DNA of 9,174 bases from UBA1738 sp045538755 (GTDB lineage Bacteria > Bacillota > Clostridia > UBA1381), in NCBI GenBank assembly GCA_045538755.1, contig JAZQEC010000026.1:1-9174 (forward strand), in the 5' to 3' direction. Within the stretch, counting starts at the first letter, position 1. Every line of letters begins with the position of its first letter. The notes under the pieces are model-generated. The model was not told where the DNA came from and ran no database searches. It was given only the letters and a program-made list of their open reading frames with translations. Positions 1-7,159 of this stretch are shown here, piece after piece. The translations under genes were made by a program, and so were the position numbers.

Positions 1-65
1 ATAGCAACGGTTTTTCCTGATAATTTCTCCAAATCACAATCCTGCTGATAAAAAATTCTTGCCAT
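1..65 (-). CDS. ilvC: Ketol-acid reductoisomerase, N-terminal fragment (cut by window edge)
   Basis: Only the first 21 codons and two bases of the next are present. The peptide starts MARIFYQQDCDLEKLSGKTV, which matches the usual start of class I ketol-acid reductoisomerases: a short MA-(K/R)-I/M-Y/F-Y segment, then a D-L/x-L-x-GKT(V/I)A stretch leading into the NADPH-binding Rossmann fold. The enzyme isomerises and reduces acetolactate and acetohydroxybutyrate, the second shared step of valine/leucine and isoleucine synthesis. The ATG is preceded by GGAAAGAGGT (82-73) at a 7-nt spacing, and the gene lies 25 nt after the ilvN stop, so it is the next cistron of the same operon. Following directly after ilvBN is its usual position. 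The catalytic domain lies outside the window, so the call rests on the N-terminus and context. Confidence 0.88.
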   Translation of the reverse strand, partial: MARIFYQQDCDLEKLSGKTVA

Positions 66-90
66 TTTTATTACCTCTTTCCATATATTA

Positions 91-597
91 TTATAAATTT
101 AAATTTTGACGCAGTGTTGCACTGCCTTTTTCTATTGATGCCGTACCGGTACGGCAGATTTCTAAAATTGTAAAATCACGCATAAGTGAAATAAATTCAT
201 CCATCTTTGTACTGTCTCCAATAACACGAAGTACGATAGAATCTTTGGTATAGTCAATCGTTTCTGCTTTGAACGCCTCGGCTGCTGCACGAATATCCTC
301 ACGGGAAGAAACATCATTTTTCAGTTTGATAAGCATAAGCTCACAGCTAAGTGAATTATCTGTCGATAGTTCTTTGATAGAGCATACATCAGGTAATTTG
401 TAAAGCTGATTGATAAGCTGTTGCTTTCCGTTTTCTTCTCCGTCAAAGCTGAAAGTAATGCGTGAATATTCACCTGATTCACTCTCACTTGCGGTGATGG
501 AGCTTATGTTAAACTGGCGGCGTCTGAACATACTTGTAAGTCGATTTAAAACACCAAACTGATTCCTGACAAGAACTGCTACTGTATATCGGTTCAT
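91..597 (-). CDS. ilvN: Acetolactate synthase small (regulatory) subunit
   Basis: This 168-aa protein has the length and layout of AHAS small subunits. An N-terminal ACT domain (about residues 3-75) contains VRNQFGVLNRLTSMFRRRQFN, the counterpart of the family's N-x-x-G-x-L-x-R...F-x-x-R-x-(F/Y)-N segment, followed by a SRITF strand. A C-terminal ACT-like domain (about 85-168) contains the ICRTGT turn. Family members activate the catalytic subunit and confer feedback inhibition, usually by valine. The start ATG overlaps the ilvB stop in an ATGA arrangement (597-594), and a strong GGAGGT lies 6 nt upstream inside the ilvB 3' end, so translation is probably coupled to give matched subunit amounts. 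Whether it keeps valine sensitivity cannot be read from the sequence. It is named ilvN for its pairing with ilvB; ilvH is an equivalent name. Confidence 0.93.
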   Translation of the reverse strand: MNRYTVAVLVRNQFGVLNRLTSMFRRRQFNISSITASESESGEYSRITFSFDGEENGKQQLINQLYKLPDVCSIKELSTDNSLSCELMLIKLKNDVSSREDIRAAAEAFKAETIDYTKDSIVLRVIGDSTKMDEFISLMRDFTILEICRTGTASIEKGSATLRQNLNL

Positions 598-2267
598 AAC
601 TCCACCTCCAATTTTGTAATAATATCATCCATACTTCCACCAGGTGGGAGCATAGGCAAAACAAATTCATCCTTGTCTATTTTACAGTCTATGATATAAG
701 GACCTTCGGTTTCGAAGGCTTTTGCAAGTGCCTCATCCAATTCTTCGGGAGTTGTAACTGCCTCACCATCAGCACCAAAAGAACGAGCAAAAGCAGCAAA
801 ATCGGTTTTTCGCTGTAACACAGAATTTGAATAGTGCTTGTCATAGAACAAGGTCTGCCATTGGCGAACCATTCCGAGAACACCATTATTCATGATGATA
901 ACAACCACAGGAACATTATATCTTACAGCGGTTGCAAGCTCATTGAGATTCATTCCAAAGCTTCCGTCACCTGTTATAAGCACACTGCGTTCGCCTGTTC
1001 CGTATGCCGCACCGATTGCTGCACCGAAGCCATAACCCATTGTACCAAGACCGCCACTTGAAGCAAAACGGCGAGATGTTTTGAAATTAAGGCTTTGTGC
1101 TGACCACATCTGATGCTGACCTACATCAGTACATACCGCTGTGTTCTCTCCTAAATGTTTGTTGAGAGTAAGTATGGCTCTGCGAGGTGTAAGTCCCTCC
1201 CGGTTATCAAGATAGGTTTCTTCTTCCTTGCGGAAATCATCTACCTTTTTCATCCATTCTTCTTTTTTATCTTCATCGAGAAGAGGAAGAAGCTTTTGCA
1301 AGGTCAGCTTAACATCTCCACGAAGCCCACACACCGAATTGACGGTTTTATTCAGTTCCGAGCCGTCCACATCAATATGAACAATCTTTGCACCTGTTGC
1401 AAACTTTGAACGATTACCTGTAACACGGTCATTGAAGCGCACACCAAGCGAAAGAATTACATCAGCATTGTGCATTGACATTGAAGATGCAAAGTGTCCG
1501 TGCATTCCCTGCATACCGAGAAATCTCGGATGGTCGGTAGGAACACCTGATAGTCCCATCAAGGAACAACCAATCGGTGCATCAATCTTTTCGCTAAGTG
1601 CAAGCATTTCTTCTTGTGCGTCTGCTGTAATTACACCGCCACCAAAATAAATAAATGGGCGTTTGGCAGAATTGATAATCTTTGCCGCTTCTTCAATACG
1701 TACATCTTTTGCAGCGAAAGGCTCATCTTTTTCTACGGGTTCTTGCACTTCATATTCGCAAGTATTGATCTGAACATCTTTTGGTACATCAATAAGTACC
1801 GGTCCCGGTCTGCCTGATTTTGCAAGCTTGAACGCCTCACGGATAGTATCAGCAAGGTCTTCCACAGAGCCTACAAAATAATTGTGCTTGGTAATGGGAA
1901 GTGTCACGCCTGTTATGTCGATTTCCTGAAAACTATCTGTACCAATCTGAGTTGTAGGAACGTTTCCGCAAATGGCAACCATCGGAATAGAGTCAAGATA
2001 TGCAGTGGCGATACCTGTTACAAGATTGGTTGCACCAGGACCTGATGTTGAGATAACAACGCCAACCTTACCTGTAACTCTCGCGTATCCATCTGCGGCA
2101 TGCGTGGCACCTTGTTCGTGAGCGGTCAATACATGATTTATTTCGTCTTGGTATTTATAAAGACTGTCATACACATTGAGGATTTGACCGCCCGGATAAC
2201 CAAAAACTGTGTCGCATCCTTGTTCAATTAAAGTTTTTACTATGATATCTGAGCCTGAAAGAAGCAC
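594..2267 (-). CDS. ilvB: Acetolactate (acetohydroxyacid) synthase large catalytic subunit
   Basis: This ThDP-dependent enzyme condenses pyruvate with a second pyruvate or with 2-oxobutyrate. Numbered from the start chosen here (557 aa): FGYPGG at 22-27, catalytic Glu51 in AHEQGA, SGPGATN at 75-81, a central FAD-binding domain with GMQGMHG at 251-257 and GVRFNDRVTG at 275-284, and a C-terminal ThDP/Mg motif GDGSFGMN (433-440) ending in NN (460-461). An in-frame ATG exists at 2312, but it would overlap leuB by 43 nt and add 15 residues unlike the family. The GTG at 2267 follows AAAGGGGTG at 6-nt spacing, begins 2 nt after the leuB stop and gives MLLSGSDIIVKTLIEQG, the typical AHAS start, so I chose it. 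The 3' end overlaps ilvN by 4 nt. Confidence 0.96.
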   Translation of the reverse strand: MLLSGSDIIVKTLIEQGCDTVFGYPGGQILNVYDSLYKYQDEINHVLTAHEQGATHAADGYARVTGKVGVVISTSGPGATNLVTGIATAYLDSIPMVAICGNVPTTQIGTDSFQEIDITGVTLPITKHNYFVGSVEDLADTIREAFKLAKSGRPGPVLIDVPKDVQINTCEYEVQEPVEKDEPFAAKDVRIEEAAKIINSAKRPFIYFGGGVITADAQEEMLALSEKIDAPIGCSLMGLSGVPTDHPRFLGMQGMHGHFASSMSMHNADVILSLGVRFNDRVTGNRSKFATGAKIVHIDVDGSELNKTVNSVCGLRGDVKLTLQKLLPLLDEDKKEEWMKKVDDFRKEEETYLDNREGLTPRRAILTLNKHLGENTAVCTDVGQHQMWSAQSLNFKTSRRFASSGGLGTMGYGFGAAIGAAYGTGERSVLITGDGSFGMNLNELATAVRYNVPVVVIIMNNGVLGMVRQWQTLFYDKHYSNSVLQRKTDFAAFARSFGADGEAVTTPEELDEALAKAFETEGPYIIDCKIDKDEFVLPMLPPGGSMDDIITKLEVEL

Positions 2268-2269
2268 AT

Positions 2270-3349
2270 CTAACACCCCTTTCTCAAATTCTCGCAAATC
2301 AGCTCTCCGCACTTACTACAGCCTACGAGGTTTCCTCCCTCGCTCATAATGTCGGCTGTGCGATAGCCTTTATCGAGATATTCTGAAACGGCATTTTCAA
2401 TCGCTGTTGCTTCATCCGGCATATCAAAACTAAAACGAAGCATCATAGCAGCAGATAAAATTGTACCGATTGGATTTGCTACATCTTTGCCTGCTATGTC
2501 GGGAGCAGAGCCGTGAATCGGTTCATACAACCCGCAAGAGGTGCTACCTAAGCTTGATGATGGGATCATACCGATTGAGCCTGTAATCATTGATGCTTCA
2601 TCCGATAAAATATCACCAAACATATTTTCTGTTACGACAACATCAAACTGTGCAGGATTTTTCACAATCTGCATCGCACAGTTATCTACAAGCATATCTG
2701 AAAGCTCAACGTCCGGATATTCTTCGGCTAATCGGTGCATAACCTTTTTCCAAAGTCTTGACGAATCCAATACGTTACTTTTTTCAACAGAGCAAAGCTT
2801 TTTGTTTCTCTTTCTTGCAGTTTCAAAACCGATTCTGCCAATTCTTTCGATTTCTGCTTCGGAGTATTTCAAAACATCTGTTGCAACATCACCTTCGGTT
2901 TTATGTTCACCAAAGTAAATTCCACCGATAAGTTCACGAACAATAATAAAATCAATACCTGCATCCACGATGGATTTTTTAAGTGGAGATGCGTCCGATA
3001 ATTGTTGCCATATCTTTGCAGGTCTGTTATTGGAGTAAACACCCATTCCAGCACGGAGTTTTAAAAGTCCCTTTTCAGGTCTCTTATCTCCCGGAACATC
3101 ATTCCACTTATCTCCGCCAACTGCGCCTAAAAGAACACTGTCGGACTCTAAACATTTTTTAAGTTCTGCTTCGGGCAATGGCTCACCATATTTATCAATG
3201 GCACAACCGCCCATATCTACATCTGTGTATGTAAATGTGTGACCGTAAAGCTCCGCTACCTTATCAAGAACCTTGATTGCCTGATTTACGATTTCGGGAC
3301 CGATTCCGTCACCTCTGATTACTGCTATATTTTTATTCAATGAAAACAC
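2270..3349 (-). CDS. leuB: 3-isopropylmalate dehydrogenase
   Basis: This is an NAD-dependent oxidative decarboxylase that makes 2-oxoisocaproate in leucine synthesis. It has 359 aa, normal for the family. Visible landmarks are GDGIGPE (13-19), the substrate-binding arginines Arg99, Arg109 and Arg138, Tyr145 in GGIYFG, Lys190, Asp222, the metal-binding pair Asp246/Asp250 in GDILSD, and the NAD-binding segment EPIHGSAPDIAGK (276-288). Two normally conserved spots differ. VRELTGG reads VRELIGG (Ile141), and the usual A/S-NLRP reads SNNRP. The start is uncertain. GTG at 3349 has AAAGGA upstream at 5 nt. TTG at 3340 has GAGGTG at 6 nt and gives MNKNIAVIRGDGIGPE, closer to the family N-terminus. 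It starts 1 nt after leuD and ends 2 nt before ilvB. The C-terminus has three cysteines in its last 16 residues, of unknown meaning. Confidence 0.95.
   Translation of the reverse strand: MFSLNKNIAVIRGDGIGPEIVNQAIKVLDKVAELYGHTFTYTDVDMGGCAIDKYGEPLPEAELKKCLESDSVLLGAVGGDKWNDVPGDKRPEKGLLKLRAGMGVYSNNRPAKIWQQLSDASPLKKSIVDAGIDFIIVRELIGGIYFGEHKTEGDVATDVLKYSEAEIERIGRIGFETARKRNKKLCSVEKSNVLDSSRLWKKVMHRLAEEYPDVELSDMLVDNCAMQIVKNPAQFDVVVTENMFGDILSDEASMITGSIGMIPSSSLGSTSCGLYEPIHGSAPDIAGKDVANPIGTILSAAMMLRFSFDMPDEATAIENAVSEYLDKGYRTADIMSEGGNLVGCSKCGELICENLRKGC
2274..2282 (-). promoter_or_regulatory. Ribosome binding site that sets the ilvB GTG start
   Basis: AAAGGGGTG differs from AAGGAGGTG at one or two positions and ends 6 nt before the GTG at 2267. 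It lies inside the last codons of leuB. No comparable site precedes the longer ATG at 2312. It therefore supports the 557-aa IlvB and suggests coupling to leuB termination. Confidence 0.7.
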
Positions 3350-3350
3350 C

Positions 3351-3833
3351 TCAATCCTTTAATGATGCCAAAAGCCCGCCTTTTCTGATAATGTTTTGAA
3401 TAAATTCAGGGAAGGGCAGTGCTTTATATGTTTTGCCTGTTGTATGGTTTGTTATCACTCCTGTATCAAAATCAACTGAAACCTCGTCATTTGCATTAAT
3501 TTCATCTGCTGCCTGCTCGCATTCCAAGATAGGAAGTCCGATATTGATGGCGTTACGGTAGAAAATTCGAGCAAAGCTTTTTGCAATAACACAACCTGTT
3601 CCGCAGGTCTTAATAACAAGTGGTGCATGTTCTCTTGAAGAGCCACAACCAAAGTTCCAACCTGCTACCATAACATCTCCTTTTGATACCTTATCTACAA
3701 AGGTGGTATCAATATCTTCCATGCAATGTTTTGCAAGCTCAGCAGCATCTGCTGTGTTTAAATATCTTGCAGGGATAATAACATCTGTATCTACATTATC
3801 GGGATATTTAAAAACTTTTCCTTTTGTGTTCAT
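3351..3833 (-). CDS. leuD: 3-isopropylmalate dehydratase small subunit
   Basis: This 160-aa protein is the swivelling aconitase-type domain that pairs with LeuC to isomerise 2-isopropylmalate to 3-isopropylmalate. The substrate-binding loop GCGSSREHAP is at residues 62-71, and the conserved block AKSFARIFYRNAINIGLP is at 84-101. The N-terminal NVDTDVIIPARYL segment is also typical. The length fits the short LeuD class found in clostridia and archaea, rather than the roughly 200-aa enterobacterial form. The ATG lies 1 nt past the leuC stop, with GGAGGT (3847-3842) at 8-nt spacing. The leuB start follows 1 nt after its TGA. The pairing with the short LeuC beside it is consistent. Confidence 0.95.
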   Translation of the reverse strand: MNTKGKVFKYPDNVDTDVIIPARYLNTADAAELAKHCMEDIDTTFVDKVSKGDVMVAGWNFGCGSSREHAPLVIKTCGTGCVIAKSFARIFYRNAINIGLPILECEQAADEINANDEVSVDFDTGVITNHTTGKTYKALPFPEFIQNIIRKGGLLASLKD

Positions 3834-3834
3834 A

Positions 3835-5094
3835 TCATTCTACCTCCGGATTTGTAATGTAACCTGTTAAAGCACTTGTAGCCGCTGTTAAAGGACTCGC
3901 TAAATATACTTCGCTTTCTACATGTCCCATTCTGCCGACAAAGTTACGGTTAGTTGTTGCAATACATCTTTCTCCTGCAGCGAGTATTCCCATATATCCC
4001 CCAAGGCAAGGCCCGCAGGTAGGTGTTGAAACAACTGCACCTGCATCTATAAATGCCGTTACATAACCTTTTTCTACACACTCACGATAAATCTGCATTG
4101 TTGCAGGAATGATAATGCATCTTACACCGTCTGCAACCTTTTTACCGTTTAACACTTTATACGCTGCTTCCATATCTTCCATACGGCCATTGGTGCAACT
4201 ACCGATAACAACCTGATCAACTTTGATTTCCGAAAGTTCAGATGCAAGCTTTGTATTTTCAGGAAGATGCGGACAACTTACAATGGGTGCTAATTCGGAA
4301 AGATTAACTTCAATCACTTCGTCATATTCTGCATCTTCATCTGCCTGATATACCACTGGTGGTCTCATCCCTCTGCCGTCTAAATAATCCATTGTTACTC
4401 TGTCAACCGGGAAAATACCATTTTTTGCACCTGCCTCAATTGCCATATTACAAATGCAAAGTCTGTCATCCATTGAAAGAGTAGCCACGCCCTCGCCCGT
4501 AAATTCCATACTGCGATAAAGTGCTCCATCTACACCGATTTTGCCGATGATATATAAAATTACATCCTTACCGCTACAATTTTCAGGAAGCTTTCCTGTA
4601 AGGTTAAACTTAATAGCAGATGGCACTTTAAACCAAGCTGTACCTGTCGCCATACCTGCCGCCATATCCGTACTTCCCACACCTGTTGAGAAAGCACCGA
4701 GAGCGCCGTAAGTACAGGTATGACTATCTGCGCCGATAATACAATCTCCGGCAGTTACTACACCTTGTTCGGGGAGAAGAGCGTGCTCAATACCCATTTT
4801 ACCAACATCATAAAAATGGCTGATACAGTGAGAACAGGAAAACTCTCTGCATTGTTTTGATTGCTCTGCCGCCTTAATATCCTTGTTTGGAACAAAGTGG
4901 TCAAGAACCACGGCAATTTTATCTTTATCAAATACTTTTTCAAATCCTGCCTTTTTAAACTCGTTAATTGCAACGGGAGTTGTAATATCGTTACCAAGAA
5001 CAATATCAAGCTTTGCAGAAATAAGCTGACCTGCTACCACACTTTCAAGTCCTGCATGGTCTGCTAAAATCTTTTGCGTCATTGTCATTCCCAT
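3835..5094 (-). CDS. leuC: 3-isopropylmalate dehydratase large subunit
   Basis: This is the aconitase-family [4Fe-4S] subunit of isopropylmalate isomerase. The three cluster cysteines are Cys300 in VVIGSCTNGR and Cys360/Cys363 in TPTCGPCLGG. Other family segments include LDHFVPN (64-70), GADSHTCTYGALGAF (121-135) and NRNFVGRMGH (382-391). At 419 aa it belongs to the approximately 420-aa LeuC/HacA-like class common in clostridia and archaea, not the approximately 466-aa E. coli class. The oxygen-labile cluster fits an anaerobe but does not prove one. The start ATG shares its A with the leuA stop (TAATG). AAAAGGAG lies about 10 nt upstream, which favours the first of three nearby ATGs (codons 1, 3 and 5). 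Confidence 0.96.
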   Translation of the reverse strand: MGMTMTQKILADHAGLESVVAGQLISAKLDIVLGNDITTPVAINEFKKAGFEKVFDKDKIAVVLDHFVPNKDIKAAEQSKQCREFSCSHCISHFYDVGKMGIEHALLPEQGVVTAGDCIIGADSHTCTYGALGAFSTGVGSTDMAAGMATGTAWFKVPSAIKFNLTGKLPENCSGKDVILYIIGKIGVDGALYRSMEFTGEGVATLSMDDRLCICNMAIEAGAKNGIFPVDRVTMDYLDGRGMRPPVVYQADEDAEYDEVIEVNLSELAPIVSCPHLPENTKLASELSEIKVDQVVIGSCTNGRMEDMEAAYKVLNGKKVADGVRCIIIPATMQIYRECVEKGYVTAFIDAGAVVSTPTCGPCLGGYMGILAAGERCIATTNRNFVGRMGHVESEVYLASPLTAATSALTGYITNPEVE

Positions 5095-6767
5095 TATTTT
5101 GCATCTCCTTTTGTCATATTATAGAATGCACTGAAAAGTGCCTTTGTACTTGCTGTAATAACGTCGGTGTCTGTTCCTGCACCCCAAAAATAAGTTCCGT
5201 TTTCGTTCTGAAGTCCGATATAGGATGCCGCAACACTTCGTGAGCCATCACCCTGCATACTGTGCTGAGTGAACACCTGCAAAGTATAGTCTTCGCCTGT
5301 AAACTCTGAAAGTGCGTGGTTTATAGCACTGAGCGAACCATTGCCTTCGGCTTCCATTTCAGTTTCTTCGCCGTCTTTTTTGAAGGTGATATTGATTTTA
5401 ACAGCCTCATTTTCTCGCATAAAATCAAAATCCGTAATTTCAATACCGCAGTCAAGGTTCAAATAGTTTTCTTCAAAGATACCAAGAACTTCATCCGGCT
5501 TTAACTCCTTATGTTCGTGATCTGAAACGCCTTTGCACAGATAACTGAAATGCTCACGCATTTTTGCAGGGAGGTTATATCCGAAGCTCTGTTCAAGCAG
5601 ATATCCGATACCGCCTTTACCTGATTGGGAATTAACTCTGATAACATCTGCATCATAAGTTCTTCCAATGTCTTTCGGATCAATCGGTATGTAAGGCACA
5701 TTCCAAATATGCTGTTTATTCTTGTTTCTGAATTTCATACCCTTTGCAATAGCATCCTGATGACTTCCTGAAAAAGCGGCAAAGACAAGTGCTCCTGCAT
5801 AGGGTGCTCTCTCATACACATGCATACGAGTACAATTTTCATATTTCTCAACAAGATAATTCATATTGGAAAGGTCAAGCTTCGGATCAACACCGTGAGA
5901 ATACATATTCATAGCCAAGGTGATGATATCTACATTTCCTGTTCGCTCTCCATTGCCGAAAAGCGTTCCTTCAACTCTGTCTGCACCGGCGAGTAATGCC
6001 AGCTCAGCATCTGCAACACCTGTGCCTCTGTCATTGTGAGGGTGAAGTGAAATTGTTACAAACTCACGGTATTTCAAATTTTCGTGCATATACTGTACCT
6101 GAGATGCGTACACGTGAGGCATACTCATTTCAACTGTAACAGGAAGATTGATAATTACATTATTTGTTTCGGAAGGCTCAAGAACATCTAAAACCGCATT
6201 ACAAACCTCCAAAGCATATTCAGGCTCGGTTCCTGTAAAGGATTCGGGAGAATACTCGAAACGGAAGTTACCTTCATATTCACTTGCAAGTTTCTTTACA
6301 AGCTTTGCTCCGTCAACTGCAATCTGTTTAATTTCTTCTTTTGATTTTTTGAACACCTGCTCACGCTGTGCTACACTTGTTGAATTGTAGAAGTGAATAA
6401 TCGCACTTGGAGCACCCTTACAAGCATCAAAGGTTTTTCTAATGATATGCTCACGGCACTGTGTAAGCACCTGAACAGTTACATCATCGGGAATCATATT
6501 ATTATCAATAAGTGTTCTTAAAAATTCATATTCGGTTTCACTTGCTGCAGGGAAGCCTACTTCAATTTCCTTAAATCCTACCTCAAGCAAAACCTTGTAG
6601 TATTCAAGCTTTTCTTCTAAGCTCATTGGAATAACGAGTGCCTGATTTCCATCGCGCATATCTACGCTACACCATACAGGGGCTTTTTCTACATGGTCTT
6701 TTTCAACCCATTTGTTATACTTTTTATCTACCGGGAAATATCCCACTTGGTATTTTGTTGCATCCAT
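5094..6767 (-). CDS. leuA: 2-isopropylmalate synthase, type 2 (LeuA2) form
   Basis: The enzyme condenses acetyl-CoA with 2-oxoisovalerate, the committed leucine step. The 557-aa product has a TIM-barrel catalytic domain with the catalytic R-D pair in MRDGNQ (37-42), the metal ligands His242 and His244 in LHPHNDRGTGVAD, and GTLFGNGERTGNVD (267-280). A linker region (about 320-425) contains NSQSGKGG (379-386), and a C-terminal regulatory domain (about 430-557) is where leucine feedback acts in characterised relatives. The length and the N-terminal VEKAPVWCSVDMRDGNQAL region mark the LeuA2 group typified by actinobacterial and fungal enzymes, not the approximately 510-aa E. coli type. A GTG at 6773 would overlap ridA by 4 nt and add two residues, but it lies within the AGAGGTG ribosome binding site of the ATG at 6767, so the ATG is preferred. 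The gene starts 2 nt after the ridA stop and its own stop overlaps leuC by 1 nt. Confidence 0.95.
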   Translation of the reverse strand: MDATKYQVGYFPVDKKYNKWVEKDHVEKAPVWCSVDMRDGNQALVIPMSLEEKLEYYKVLLEVGFKEIEVGFPAASETEYEFLRTLIDNNMIPDDVTVQVLTQCREHIIRKTFDACKGAPSAIIHFYNSTSVAQREQVFKKSKEEIKQIAVDGAKLVKKLASEYEGNFRFEYSPESFTGTEPEYALEVCNAVLDVLEPSETNNVIINLPVTVEMSMPHVYASQVQYMHENLKYREFVTISLHPHNDRGTGVADAELALLAGADRVEGTLFGNGERTGNVDIITLAMNMYSHGVDPKLDLSNMNYLVEKYENCTRMHVYERAPYAGALVFAAFSGSHQDAIAKGMKFRNKNKQHIWNVPYIPIDPKDIGRTYDADVIRVNSQSGKGGIGYLLEQSFGYNLPAKMREHFSYLCKGVSDHEHKELKPDEVLGIFEENYLNLDCGIEITDFDFMRENEAVKINITFKKDGEETEMEAEGNGSLSAINHALSEFTGEDYTLQVFTQHSMQGDGSRSVAASYIGLQNENGTYFWGAGTDTDVITASTKALFSAFYNMTKGDAK

Positions 6768-6769
6768 TT

Positions 6770-7144
6770 TCACACCTCTGCTACTGTATCTATCTCAACC
6801 AACACATTTTTCGGAAGTTCCTTTACTGCTACACAACTTCTTGCAGGTTTTGATACAAAGTATTTTTCATATACTGCATTAAACGCTGCAAAGTCTTCCA
6901 TATTTTTAAGAAAGCAAGTTGTTTTTACAACTTTATCAATTCCGCTGCCCGATGCAGTAAGAAGTTCTTTGATGTTCTTACAAACCTGCTCGGTCTGTGT
7001 CTCTATTGTTTCTGCTTCAACGTTTCCGCTTTCGGGATTAATTGCAATCTGTCCCGATGTATATACTACATTTCCGCAAACAACTGCCTGTGAATAAGGT
7101 CCGATTGCTTTCGGTGCCTTATCTGTTTCAATAATCTTACTCAT
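6770..7144 (-). CDS. ridA: RidA (YjgF/YER057c/UK114 family) enamine/imine deaminase
   Basis: This 124-aa protein has the full length of RidA. The N-terminal KAPKAIGPYSQAVVCGNVVY segment and SGQIAINPESG loop are typical. The substrate-binding arginine lies in KPARSCVAV, and the C-terminal LPKNVLVEIDTVAEV matches the family signature LP(x)4LVEI(E/D). RidA proteins hydrolyse 2-aminoacrylate and 2-iminobutyrate, unstable intermediates released by PLP-dependent serine/threonine dehydratases, to stable 2-oxo acids. Its position 15 nt after ilvA fits this role exactly: it speeds release of 2-oxobutyrate and protects PLP enzymes. A GGAGG sits 9 nt before the ATG. The gene is followed at once by leuA. 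The protein has no signal peptide or membrane segment, so it is cytoplasmic. Confidence 0.95.
   Translation of the reverse strand: MSKIIETDKAPKAIGPYSQAVVCGNVVYTSGQIAINPESGNVEAETIETQTEQVCKNIKELLTASGSGIDKVVKTTCFLKNMEDFAAFNAVYEKYFVSKPARSCVAVKELPKNVLVEIDTVAEV
6773..6779 (-). promoter_or_regulatory. Ribosome binding site that sets the leuA ATG start
   Basis: AGAGGTG, 5 nt before the ATG at 6767, overlaps the last codons of ridA. Its terminal GTG is in frame with leuA and could be mistaken for the start. Confidence 0.65.
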
Positions 7145-7159
7145 TTTTTATTTCCTCCA

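Noticed and set aside
834..1817. Plus-strand reading frames of 67-84 codons opposite ilvB
   Set aside because: They are antisense shadows of a clearly conserved gene, with no family features or matching ribosome binding sites. The same holds for the plus-strand frames opposite leuB, leuC, leuA and ridA.
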